Assembly (NCBI GenBank): GCA_030549775.1
Contig: CM060171.1
Span: 142,136,859-142,200,858, forward strand
DNA length: 64,000 nucleotides
Direction of reading: 5' to 3'
From: Tamarix chinensis
Lineage: Eukaryota; Streptophyta; Magnoliopsida; Caryophyllales; Tamaricaceae
The notes under the pieces were generated by a model, which was not told the origin of the DNA, made no database searches, and was given only the letters and a program-made list of their open reading frames with translations. Of the stretch, positions 49,085 through 60,115 are shown in pieces. The position numbers and the translations under genes were made by a program. The first letter of the stretch is position 1, and each line of letters opens with the position of its first letter.

Positions 49085-49739
49085 CTCCCCCTTATTTTGA
49101 AACTCATTTGGTTAAATTTTGAGGCATATCCATATTTAATTAAATTTTATTATTATTAAATAAATTTGTTTTATAAAGTTTTATCCTTTAATTTCTCACT
49201 TCTAACCTAATAATGATTAATATTATTTTTAGGTGTTGAGTTGCTAATAAAGCTTGAATTTTTAACTGGGATACCGGTAAGATTTGATATTTTACGAGAT
49301 TAAGGTAATCGTTAATCCTCCCTTAAATACATGGAAAAACGTATGGTAGAATATTAGGGATTTTGGTATGATTTGATGTATGTTTTGTGAGCCTAGCATG
49401 ATATATAAATGGTTGTTTACATTGATTGAAAGAAAAAGGGAAATGCATGATAGCTTTTGTGCCATGTGTAGGTATGATAATTAAGGAAGAGGTTGATTAT
49501 TGATGGAAATGTTAAATGCTTGTTTATGATGTATTATGTTGCTAATGCATGAATGATATTATTGTCTAACGGTATTTTAGTAATTATACTTATGAAGTAT
49601 GTGATCTAATGTATGTAGTTGCTAATGAGTATTATGTTGAATAATGACAAGTTGGTGGACTTAGATGATAAGAATGAAGTACTAATATCATTATTTTATG
49701 TAGTGTTAGTAAATTCATAAAAATGGTGAATAAACGAGT

Positions 49740-51330
49740 TGAGTGGAAATTTTATAAGCAAAAGGGTATTTTGGTAATTTTATGAGCAAAAGGGTATTTT
49801 GGTAATTTTGTAAGCAAAAAGGGTATTTCGGTAATTTTATAAGTAAAAGGGTAATTTGGTACTTTAAAAAGAAGGGGTTAAATGATAATCTATAAGTAAA
49901 AGGATAAAATTGTAAGTGGTGAGAAAGGAGGGCATTATGGTAATTTTTGAGATAAAAGAATAATATGGTAATTTTATGATTAAATGGACAAATGATAATT
50001 TTATAAGTAAAGGGGTATTATGGTAATTTTTGGAGAGAAAGGTAAAGCGGTAATTTTGGAGTCCACGGGCAATATAGTAATTTTATAAGTGGTAAGAATG
50101 GTAATTCTGGAAGTAGGGGTAAAATAGCAATTTTGGATGAAGGAGGGCATTATGGTAATTTTTCAAGTAAAAGGGCATTATGGTAATTTTTCAAGTAAAA
50201 GGGCATTATGGTAATTTTTCAAGTAAAAAGGCATTATAGTAATTTTGGAGGTAGATGGGCAAAATAGTCATTTCATAAATAAATGGCAATATGGTAATTT
50301 TATAAGTGAATGGCGAAATGGTAATTTTATAAGTCAGGGGTATTATGATAATTTTGTGAGTAAAAGGTTAATATGGTAATTTTGAAAGTAGAGGGGGCAA
50401 AATAGTAACTTCATAAGTAAATGGTAATATGGTAATGGTATAAGTGAATGGCGAAATGGTAATTTTGGGAGTAAAGGGGTAATACGGTAATTTTGGAAAA
50501 GAAGGGCAAAATGGTAATTATGTAAGGAAAGATAAAGATGGTAATTTTGGATGTGAAAGGGTAAAATAGTAATTTGCAAAGAAAAAGGAGTGTTATGGTA
50601 ATTTTATAAATAAAAAGAGTATTGTGGTAATTTTGTAAATAAAAGGATATTATGGTAATTTGGAAGTAAGGGGTAAAACGGTAATTTTGTAAGTTAAAAG
50701 GATATTTATGGTAAACTTGGGAGTAAGGGGTAACTTGGTAATTATGCTAACGACGAAAGATAATTTGGTGATTAAATTATGGTTGTAGAAGGGCAAATTG
50801 GATAAGTATGATACCAGAGAAGGGTAATTTGGTAAATTAACCAATTAAAGGGCATTATGGTAATTTTAATAATGGAGAAGGGTAATATAGTAATTATAAA
50901 TATGGAGAAGAGTAAATTAATAACTATGATTATGAAGAAGGGTAAATTAATATTGGTAATTATGAAGAAGGGTAATTTGAGATTTATGATAATTAAAAAG
51001 GGTAAATGGCAATTAAAATAATTAAGAGGGGTAAAATGGTAATTATGATAAAGGAGAAGGGTAATTTAGTAATTTATCCAACTCAAGCGCAATTTAGTAA
51101 TTATAACAAAGGAGAAGGGTGACTTGGTAATCTAACCAACCAAATGGGAAATATGATAAGTGTGGCAATTATGAGGGGTGAATGGTGATTTAAAAAGTGT
51201 AGGGGATAACTTGGTAACCTAAACCATATAAGGGGTAATTTGATAACTATGTAACCTAAAGGGTAATATGGTAATCTGGCGAGTAAGGAATGGATACTTA
51301 ACAATTATATAAGTAAAGGGCAAATGAGTA
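49740..51330 (+). repeat. 28-bp minisatellite, about 1.6 kb, inside LTR
   Basis: Tandem units of the form CATTATGGTAATTTTTCAAG followed by TAAAAGGG. Three near-identical 28-bp copies lie at about 50150-50235. The rest drifts (27-32 bp) but keeps GGTAATTTT and AAAGGG(T/C)A. The plus strand is nearly free of C. The total suggests around fifty units. Other family B LTRs have only a few units at this place (21080-21430, 37600-37740). Confidence 0.93.
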
Positions 51331-51959
51331 ATTTGTACCTAACATGTCTTTGAGATTTTGGAACATTATAATATGATTCAAATAATGCTGATTAGCCAAG
51401 TAAGAGTATTTGATAATTAGTATGGCCTTAATGTTTTCTCTGTGACATCCTGGATAACCATCTGAATAAGAAATGACTGATGATATCAGAACGATTGAAA
51501 GTGAATAAGTATCAGATTATCGTGCCTTTTGTGATCACTTTAATTAAGACACTATTACTTAAAGTGAAAGACCTCAAGATCGGGAATGGTGACTCCTTAG
51601 GGGTCACTACCCTAAGTATGTGGTGTAGTCCACGATTATTCTGGTATTTGTTGGTGTGCCTTTGTGCCCCAGCCAGGCCCTATATCTTACTCTTTCTAGC
51701 TCTACGGACCTAGTTAGGGGGTATGCATACTTATGGATTAGGTGTCCTTGTTGGTAGGGTACTGAGTTAGCTTTATACACCAGTACGACCAGGGTACCTT
51801 TGTGCCCTTGGGTTCGTGGTTGAAGGGTATTGAGTAGCTGATATGCACTGGTACGATCGGTGTACCTTTGTGTCCCGGGTTATTGATCTCCCGTTCAAGG
51901 CAAATAAATATGATTGATGTGCTGATTAAAGAAATGAAAGATACTATTATTGAAAGTGG

Positions 51960-52400
51960 AATATTAATGAGCAAGGCCCAGATGATTATGATATTGAGTA
52001 CCGTTCCACCGGTTATAATAGTGGCTAGGAGCGTTGTGTCCTGGATGATGATTCTTTATATATCCCGGTCCACCGGTTATAATAGTGGACAGGAGCGTTG
52101 TGCCCTAGATGATGATTCCTTATATATCTCGGTCCACCGGTTATAATAGTGGCCAGGAGCATTGTGCCCTGGATGATGAATTTTATATGTATTTCGGTCC
52201 ACCGGCAATAATAGTGGGGGTCCCGAGCTCAATAAAACTAGTATTGTATGTGAATAAAGTTATGGAAAAATACTAATCACTTATAGTGGAACACCATGTG
52301 AGTCGGGGCCAGACCGGTCCACCGACAAATAATAGTGGTCAGAGGCATTCTGCCCTATGTGTATACCTTCCGATCCACCGGCTATAATAGTGGGGTTCTC
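51960..52400 (+). repeat. 64-bp dyad repeat modules of family B LTR
   Basis: The box TCCACCGGTTATAATAGTGG starts at 52005, 52069 and 52133, with a variant at 52198 (TCCACCGGCAATAATAGTGG); spacing is 64, 64 and 65 bp. Two more units lie at about 52315-52395, preceded by TAGTGGAACACCATGTGAGT. CCAC and GTGG ends make each box a potential hairpin. Confidence 0.93.
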
Positions 52401-53381
52401 GCACTCACATGAATATAAAATATGATATTGATTGAATAATGATGGAATAATGGCTTAAGGCCCGAATGTATTGATTTTACCCTATGATATAGCTTAAGGC
52501 CCAAAAGTATCGATCGTGAATTATAACCTGTTTTGTGTGTGATTGTTATGTATGCACCTCTGTTTACCTATGTATATGATTGCACTATGTGTTGCATTGC
52601 GTGCCTGTCTTTAAGTGTGGTATTAAAGGGTTACTCAGTACCATAGTACTGAAGGGATTCCCTTTTGGGGGCCCTGCCTATTCAATGGGCAGTGCCCTTG
52701 CAGGTCTTTTCAGGTGCTAATCAAGTGGGCTACGGGATCAGAGAGTAAGGAATTTTCCGGTAGTATTAGGGTTTCCTCTACTCTTTTAAATTCGTGGTTT
52801 TAATGTCAGCATTGTTATTGTAACCACCATCGGTGGATTTTATTCCTGTAAACGATTTGATGCGCTACTCTGATTTATGTATGTTGAGTTGTGTTTTATT
52901 TTTCTTAGCCTTAGCACTTGGTACTAGAACGGTATGAGTGAACCGATCTGGTACTAAGTGTGGCGGTAATACTCCCAAAGTTCACGTTTTATTTATTTGC
53001 TTCCGCAATTATCTTTTAATAAAACGAATTTTTTTAGTAGTGAATTTTGGGGGTGTTACAGAAAGGGTTTGGATAGGCTTGATAATATACTACATACCTC
53101 TAGGGTTTCATACACATCAATTTATAAAAATGTGTAACCAACAGACATGAAAAAATGTAGTATGTGTTAATAAACATGTAGAACCCGTTTTATTTCAAGA
53201 ACTTTCAACTTATGCCAAAATAATATAGGACCAAGTATACTAAGAAAACATGGATCATGTTCACAAACATGAGGCCCTAATATTTTCTCCTTTTATCTCA
53301 TCTTTTGTTCTAAACTTTTCCAAATACATGTACGCAACAATCCATGCTAAACTACACACACAAATACAAGTTATGATCTCA

Positions 53382-53394
53382 CAATCTCTACCTT
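53382..53394 (-). promoter_or_regulatory. Polypurine tract of copia element
   Basis: Minus strand TTAAGGTAGAGAT directly before the LTR start TGTGAGATC. Confidence 0.7.
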
Positions 53395-53555
53395 AACATA
53401 AAATTTGTAACAAGTAGCACATATAATGTCCTAACCTACTTGCCAAAAATTGCCATCACAACCCCTCTAGCAACCTTCGATGTGTCATTCTTAATGACAC
53501 ACATATAGCCTTTGCTATCCAATGATTGCTATGAAATCAAGATCTTGGTCAATTC
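53395..53555 (-). pseudogene. Copia gag-pre-integrase segment (distal part)
   Basis: The minus strand reads LDSKGYMCVIKNDTSKVARG, then VVMAIFGK and RTLYVLLVTN. This fits the copia stretch between protease and integrase (usual wording LDSxGY...KVxKGxLVVMKG...LYxL). It continues, across the LINE, from the protease at 59068-59270. A stop near its start and the following deletion make it inert. Confidence 0.75.
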
Positions 53556-53566
53556 AAGAGCATGAC
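53556..53566. repeat. LINE target-site duplication, left copy
   Basis: AAGAGCATGAC, repeated exactly at 59057-59067. Confidence 0.85.
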
Positions 53567-53750
53567 GGTGCCTGGTACCACGTATCCATCAAAAGTGTCT
53601 TGGTAGTCCTCTCTCCCGTTCTCTCATCTCTCCCATGGTGATTGAACTAGATAGGGGCGTTGGAATAATCGAGATACTGTAGCACGACTCTGTTACTATT
53701 CATTCTAGATTTTTCTTCTTTTTATTTGTTGTCTTTTTCTGGTTTGTCGA

Positions 53751-55581
53751 ATGGGGCTTAAGAAAAAACCTGGGAGAAGTCGAGCTCTCGTTGAAGAACC
53801 AATTTGTGCTCTCCCAACTTTGAAAAAATTGAGAAACCCGCGCAAACAATCATTCGATTCTTCCCCCTTCTCCAAACCTGAAGAATCTTCGACAGACCTA
53901 GCTACAAAGAGAAGGTGTTCAAAATCGTTAGATCTGGAACAATTCTCGAAGTCACTCGAAGCACCTTGCCCAGATCTGTGCAAAAATGGTGTCTCGGTGG
54001 GTAACCTGCAATTAGAAGAACAAACACTAGCTTTTATGGTGGGCGCACCCTCCTAGGGCAACGACTTTGACTTTAACCAGGCCAATGAACCAATTGCTGT
54101 AGTGCCTGGTTTTGTTTCCATCAATGTCGACCCCCTGCTTGATGAATTCCAGCAGAGGCATTTTTCGAAGGCCCCGTCGCCCTCTATGCCGGATCTCCTC
54201 ACTGATTCTGATGAATAAATTGTAATTGGGGCAGTGACTAGTAATAGGAAAAAAGGGCAGCAAGCCCATGGCATGGATGCTAGAACTAAAAGTCAAAATG
54301 GGGTCCCAACTGTTGCTGAAACGTGCGAGAATAATCAACCTGCTGCAAATTTTTTTTCTAAGGGGGAAGATAATATTCGAAAGCCATTTTCAACACTATT
54401 CTCTTGTATCTTATCCAAGCGATGTAAGTATGTATTATAGAATGATAGTTTTGTATCAGTTTCAAAAAAATATGTTCATAGTATTGAAGAAGATTGGGGC
54501 GCCTTCCTATTAGCCCTATTTGTAGGTATTTCAGTTGATAAGTACCTTATGACTGCTATGAAAGGGGTGATTCGGAAACCTTTTAAATATATTCTTCATA
54601 GCTCCGGTTGGATTGTCCTTAAATTCCAGGATGATGCTGACAAAATCACTACTTTAGAAGGGGGACCTTACATGGTTCATGGTAAGGCCCATATTTTGAA
54701 GGAAATTCCTAAGTTTTTTTCCTTTGGTTTGGAGGAGATGACCAAGATTCCTGTTTGGGTTATGCTTAAAAACCTCCCGCTGGAGCTTTGGAACTGTGGT
54801 GCTATAAGCGAAATTGCCTCTTTTGTGGGTAGACCAATTCAGGTCGATGATATTACTTTGGCGAGATCCGTTATTGAATATGGCCGTGCTTTGGTTGAAG
54901 TGGATGTTTCAAAAAAAAAACTCCCTGCATCTGTGGAAGTTAAGTGTGAAGATGGTGGCTTTATCCAATTCTTTGAATATGAGGATCTACCCTTATTTTG
55001 TAACCAATGTTGTTCCATTGGGCATGCTAATGCAGCTTGTGTGAATCAAGGTTATAGTGCCAATGCAGAGGTGATTGTCAACTTGGTCTCTGAACCCCAA
55101 AACACTGCCAAACCTCCCCTAAAATAAACAAGGGAAGCCATCCAGTGAGGCCCCAACAACATCTAACAGCAATAGCCACAATCTTAGTTCTGGCCCCAGC
55201 TCTCGGCCAACTGCAGTTCCCAGGCCTGCAGCTCCTAGCACATGTGGCCTGAATGGTTCAAAGGAGGTACCTGTTGTGCCCACGCCAGCTGTTGTCCTGA
55301 ACTCCCAGCCCCCCTTGGAGACGACTACTCTTAGCCATGAACCAGTCCAGGAAGCTCACCCACAGGCTGAAACAGCCCCTGCTACCCACCAAGGCCGTCC
55401 AAATAACAAAGGTAAAATTGTGGAAATTATTCCTCCCCATCAAGACAAGCTTGATAATGAGAGAGAATGGCAACAAGTGGTTTCTAAGTCGAGCAAAAAA
55501 ATACTGATGATGGTTTCTAAGAAGCAGGCCAACTCCCGAACAGGTATAAAGCGGCCACTTAGGCCTCTTAAATTCTTATGA
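53751..55581 (+). pseudogene. LINE ORF1 (DUF4283-like domain, CCHC zinc knuckle), broken
   Basis: ORF1 encodes the LINE RNA-binding protein. It opens MGLKKKPGRSRALVEEP at 53751 and keeps one frame, with stops at 54054 (TAG), 54216 (TAA) and 54438. A frame excursion follows near 54440-54545. The domain segment 54549-55127 contains GWIVLKFQDDADK, GGPYMVHGKAHILKE, PVWVMLKNLPLELWN and VGRPIQVDDITLA, the pattern of plant DUF4283 proteins. A knuckle CNQCCSIGHANAAC lies at 54999-55040 (C-x2-C-x4-H-x4-C). A one-base shift after 55120 leads to a proline/serine/glutamine-rich tail that ends at 55579-55581. Confidence 0.9.
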
Positions 55582-58500
55582 ATATCTTGTTCTAGAATAT
55601 AAGGGGAGCGGGATCTCCCCTGAAACAAAAATCCCTTTTCAAATTGAGTAAGGAACACTCTTGCTCAATAGTGGGTATTTTGGAATCAAAATTAATTGAT
55701 CAGAAATTATTGCACCTAAAAAAATTATTGCAGCTAATTGGTTGCATTGTGAAAATTTTATGAACCGCTTCTTTGGAATCCTCATATGGTTGATTTTCAT
55801 TTGAAGGAGATCTCTCCACAAGTTATTTCGGGAACTATCACAGATCTAACCTCGGGACAAATCTTCTTTCTCTCGATGGTATATGGCCTTTATTGTATAA
55901 GTGATAGAAAAGAGCTATGGAAAAATCTAACCTCTTTTGCAGCCACTTTTAAGGGACTGTGGATTGTTTGTGGGGACTTTAATTGTCCTCTAAACTCGGA
56001 GGACAGAATCAGCTCCCATCCTATTTCTGCTTATGAGGTTGCTGATTTCAAAGAATTTTGTCTTGTTTCTCAACTCTTTGATATACCCTATGAGCGGTGC
56101 TTCTATACTTTCTCTGCTAACAATATTAAATGTAAGATGGACAGAGTGTTGATGAACAATGCTGGTTTTGCCAATGAGCTGAATGTTCGATCCAATTTTT
56201 TACCACCTAGAGTTACTTCTGACCACTCACCTTGCATTATTTCCTTGGGTAATGTGGAGAAAAGGAAGCCTTCTTTTCACTTTTAAAATATGTGGTGCCT
56301 TCATCCCGCCTTTTGTGGCATTGTTAGATCTATTTGGCGATTCTCTTTTTGTGGCTCCCATCAGTTTATTCTGTGTAACAAACTTGCTGACCTTAAACCG
56401 TTGCCGAAACAGTTGAATAGACATGATTTTTCTCATATTATTGCCCGAGCAGAAGCTGCTGAATCTAACTTCAAAGCAGCTCAATCCTCGGCCCTCCATA
56501 GTACCAGTCCTATTAATCCAAGGTTGCTGGCAGACTTGAAAAAGAAAGCAGAGTTTTTGGGTATAGTAGCTATAGATTTTGTGGCCCAAAAAAAACAAAA
56601 ACAAATTTCTGCTTTCTGCTGATTCTAATACCCGATTCTTTTATGACCTGGTGCATGCCAAACAAACCAGGTCTCGCATTTCTAGGCTCCTCAAGGCTGA
56701 TGGTAATTGGATAGGTTCTACAGCAGAAATGGAAACTGAGTTTTTGGAGTATTTTCAGTGCCTTCTTGGTGCAGGATCGATAACAGAGGTAGTTGGTCCT
56801 TCAATTTTGAAACAGGGGCCGATACTAAATTATGATCGGCAATTGTTCCTAATGACTCCAATCACTAATGAGGAGATTCTCCATACTCTCTTTTCTTTGG
56901 GGGACCGTAAGGCCCCTGGACCGGATGGGTTTTCTTCTAAATTTTTCAAGGAAGCCTGGGATATAGTGGGTGAAGACTTCTGCAATGCTATTCATGAATT
57001 CTTTCAATTTGACAAGATTTTGAAGAGGATTAATCACACTGCTTTAGCACTTATTCCAAAACACCGGCAAGCTGCTAAAGTCTCAGATTTTTGGCCTATT
57101 ACCTACTGTTCTACCATCTACAAGGTAATAGCAAAAATTCTTGCCACAAGAATTTCTTATGTTTTGGATATTATTATTAGTTTTAAACAGGGAGCTTTTG
57201 TCAAAGGCCGCTTGATGTCCAATAATATCTTGTTAGTGAAAGAACTTCTGAAGGACTATGCTCGGAAGCGTACCTCTCCGAAATTCTTGATTAAGGGTGA
57301 CATAAGAAAAGCATATGACACTCTGTCTTGGGACTTCCTTAAATTTGTTCTTTTGGGCTTTAACTTTCCACTTTAATTTGTGGACTTGTTGATGGAGTGT
57401 GTTACTACAACGAATTTCTATCTGAAATTGAATGGGAGTATGTTTGGTTACTTCAAAGGGGGTCATGGCTTACAACAAGGGGACCCAGTCTCTCCTTACT
57501 TATTTGTCTTTTGCATGGAATACTTCAATCATCTACTAAAAAACTTGTCTGCTGTCAAGAACTTCTCCTACCATTCTAAGTGTAAACCTCTTAATCTTCT
57601 GCACCTAGCTTTTGCTGATGATTTGATTCTCTTCTGCCGTGGTGATGTCCCCTCAGTAAAAATCCTCCTCAAAGGGCTAGATCTTTTAAGTGTAACTGTG
57701 GGTTTGGAAGCTAACCCTCTTAAATCACAGATCTTCATGGCTGGGGTTACTGGTCAAGTTCGTGGCTCTATTCTTCAACTTGCTGGTATGACACAGGGTT
57801 CCTTTCCTTTCAGATACTTGGGGGTCCCCCTCAATCCAATAAAGCTTCGAACCATTGACTATGAAGTCCTACTTAATGATATTTGTGATCGTTTGAAGTC
57901 TTGGAAAGTGAGCTCCTTATCATTTGTAGGGCGTCTTGAACTTCTAAATTCTGTTATCCAAGGAGTTCTTGGTTTCTGGTTGAGTATCTTTGTTCTACCT
58001 AAAGTGGTTATTAATCGCATTGTGGGTCTCTGTAGAAGCTTTTTATGGAATGGAAAAGCATCCCAATTTGCTTGGACAAAGCTATGTATGCCAAGAAAGG
58101 AAGGAGGATTGGGCCTTAAAAATATTATTGCATGGAATTATGCTTTCATTAGCAGATATCTATGGTTTCTGCAAGATGAAAAGGAGTCCCTATGGACTAA
58201 ATGGATCCACACACATTATTTACTTGGTCGGTTGCTAGAGGTGTTCAAACCCTCCCACGATACTTCTGGTTTCATGAAGAAACTTCACGGCATTTACAAC
58301 ATAATTTTCACTTAGGAAGGGTCGCATGCAAAAGCCCGTGATTGTTTGAAGACTTGGATATGGGGGACTAAATACTCTACTCAACAGGCTTATGATTTTT
58401 TTAGGCCTAAAGGACAGATATGGTGCAACCATGATATTGTAAGGAAATACTGTCGGACCCGAAGATACACCTTCATCCTGTGGCTAGTCCTCTTGAGGAG

Positions 58501-58876
58501 ACTAAAAACTCGGGACAGACTTACCTTCCTTCAAGACTCGTGTCTGTGTTATTTCTGCCATGTAGGTATAGAAAGCCACGATCACTTATTCTTCCAATGT
58601 CCCTACTTATTGAGAATCTGGAAGGATCTGCGAGAATGGCTTGGTATTTCACGAGGTTCAACCTCCCTAGCTAGTGCAGTAAGAGTAGTGTGAAGAAGGA
58701 AAAAAGGTAACAAGCTGGTGACTAAAGCACATGCCCTAAATTTAGCAGCCGCCACTTACCTTATTTGGAGAGCTCGCAATGCTGCAGCCTTTAACTTTAG
58801 ATATCTAGACACTATAGGATTGATTGTACAAATTAAACGCTATGTCTATAGAGCCTTATACCATGATATGGCATAA
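55578..58876 (+). pseudogene. LINE ORF2 (APE endonuclease, RT, zf-RVT), broken
   Basis: ORF2 carries the enzymes for target-primed reverse transcription. The endonuclease begins MNILF-stop-NIRGAGSPLKQK and has GDFN at 55972-55983 and SDHSP near 56219. RT shows KAPGPDGFSSKFFKEAWD, QGAFVKGRLMSNNILL, KGDIRKAYDTLSWDFL (catalytic Asp), GLQQGDPVSPYLF and the intact catalytic box FADD at 57611-57622. The C-terminus has a zf-RVT pattern CYFCHVGIESHDHLFFQC. Damage: TAG 55593, a frame change near 55735-55785, TAA 56284, a shift in an A-rich run at 56584-56605, TAA 57374, TAG 58313 and TGA 58691. No RNase H domain follows zf-RVT. The ATG overlaps the ORF1 stop as ATGA. Confidence 0.93.
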
Positions 58877-59056
58877 GTAAACCTCTAAACTTTTATGGTA
58901 TTGTTTTGGTATCTTTTTGGTCTCCCTATGGGTTATAGAGATACCAACTTTGTGGTATGCCTATCATTTTGAGCCTGTGTATGCCCAGAGAATATGTACA
59001 GTTTCAGGTAGTATATTTAACCCGTTACCAAAGGGACACAAATGTACCTGATCAAA

Positions 59057-59067
59057 AAGAGCATGAC
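59057..59067. repeat. LINE target-site duplication, right copy
   Basis: AAGAGCATGAC, identical to 53556-53566. Confidence 0.85.
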
Positions 59068-59270
59068 AGACACTAGAAAGTGTCATGACAATACCATCAT
59101 GCATCCTCACCCTCACAATCCCAATCCCATCAACTCTGTATGAAGCACCATTTTCTAAGACAACAACTCCACTTAAAATAGTATCATATATCTAGAACCA
59201 ACTTCCATTAGGAAAAATGTGGCAGAAGCACCCAGAATCTAGAATCCTCATGTCAACCAATATGGTTTGT
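59068..59270 (-). pseudogene. Copia aspartic protease remnant
   Basis: The minus strand reads DSGCFCHIFPNGSWF, YDTILSGVVVLENG and YRVDGIGIVRVRMHDGIVMT, followed by LSSVCHAL. This is the copia retropepsin with its DSG catalytic motif and the following GIGxVxxxMHDGxV strand. It is cut by the LINE directly after this point. A stop interrupts it near 59180. Confidence 0.85.
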
Positions 59271-59299
59271 CCATCTATGGCAGTCAATACATCACGATC

Positions 59300-60073
59300 A
59301 TTATCGCCCTTAGCTATGGAAGTATCACCCGCAACAAACACACCATCATTAGTATCTCTTGGTTTCCCATTGATGCAGTATTTCTTAATATCATCTTTCT
59401 TGCTTCAACCATGGTAGACGATAACCTTTGACCTATCTAATCCTAGATTGGACATCTTCTTATCACGAAACCCCCTTGCTACAAGTCCCTCACTATATGA
59501 TTTATCTGAACATCCTCCAGTCAATTAATTCTCAATCAATTCACATTGTATCAATGCATTCTTGACATATGCAATAACTAATTCATCCTTCCTATACAAT
59601 ATAGTCTCACAAAAATGCTTATAAGTGACAAACAAATAACACAACAACATAATAACCAGATCTTCGTCATTTGATTTGACAACTATATTCTAAAAATGCA
59701 TAACTATAGAGTTAAATTTATCACGATCAAATTTCAAGGATTGACCATCACCTAATTTTAAATCATGAAGCTGGCTCTTCAATAATAGACAATTCACCAC
59801 TTATCTCATCATATACAAGGACTTCACCTTTAATAGCAAGGTGACAATAATTGTCTTTTTATCCACTTCTTGTAATACCTCATTTAACAAACACAATTTT
59901 ATCATGGATGAGGATTTTAAATAAATATCCTTGAACTCCTCATAAGACATCTTTTTTGGCTTCTCTACTTTCCTTGATAATGCCTTCTCCAATATGTTAT
60001 GAATAAGTATCACCTTCATCTTCAATTTCCATAACTCAAAATTGTTAGAACTATCAAATCTTGTATATGCCAT
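59300..60073 (-). pseudogene. Copia gag remnant
   Basis: Opens MAYTRFDSSNNFELWKLKMK at 60073, then EKALSRKVEKP, LKSSSMIKLCLLNEVL and LLLKVKSLYM by 59801. This matches the N-terminal gag domain of Ty1/copia (NFxLWKxKM...IxLCLxxEVL...LWxKLxSLY). Downstream to about 59300 the frames are broken and no CCHC knuckle could be read with certainty. The PBS is 29 bp upstream of the start. Confidence 0.85.
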
Positions 60074-60101
60074 CTTTATAAAAATCGATCACAAACCCAA
60101 A

Positions 60102-60113
60102 GCTATAATACCA
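60102..60113 (-). promoter_or_regulatory. Primer binding site of copia element (tRNA-Met)
   Basis: Minus strand TGGTATTATAGC, two mismatches from TGGTATCAGAGC, two bases after the LTR end. Confidence 0.82.
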
Positions 60114-60115
60114 AT

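Larger units (their letters stand above)
47514..53060 (+). mobile_element. Solo LTR, family B, giant (5.5 kb), nested in copia LTR
   Basis: Starts TGTAATACCCCAAAAATTTTG, ends TGAATTTTGGGGGTGTTACA, and has a perfect GAAAG duplication (47509-47513 and 53061-53065). There is no PBS, gag or pol inside or beside it. In order it holds an AT-rich head, a C-rich block (47900-49090), a 10-bp-arm hairpin (49061-49084), a 28-bp minisatellite (49740-51330), paired GGTACC modules (51770-51880), 64-bp dyad modules (51960-52400) and the terminal segment. The 301-codon ORF at 47920-48825 and other proline/serine-rich ORFs reflect the C-rich composition: overlapping frames are equally open and none shows a domain. 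Confidence 0.93.
47286..53381 (-). repeat. 3' LTR of copia element, split by solo LTR
   Basis: Made of 47286-47513 and 53061-53381. Together these are about 545 bp that align with both ends of the other copia LTR (60116-62116): GATCTAACAA(G/A)(C/T)AATT near the left, and TAGGGTTTCATACACAT and ACCAAGTATAC near the right. Confidence 0.87.
53567..59056 (+). mobile_element. Near full-length L1-type LINE (5.5 kb) nested in copia
   Basis: Flanked by a perfect 11-bp duplication AAGAGCATGAC. It has a 5' UTR (53567-53750), ORF1 (53751-55581), ORF2 (55578-58876) and a 3' UTR (58877-59056) ending GTACCTGATCAAA, with only a very short A-run instead of a long poly(A). Removing it rejoins the copia protease and gag-pre-integrase coding segments in the same frame, independent support for the boundaries. 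It is much better preserved than the other LINE remnants (34583 and 43690), so it is the youngest LINE here. A handful of stops and frameshifts still disable both ORFs. Confidence 0.93.

Noticed and set aside
49740..51330. CRISPR-like array
   Set aside because: Units are contiguous, with no unique spacers, and the host is a eukaryote; this is a minisatellite.
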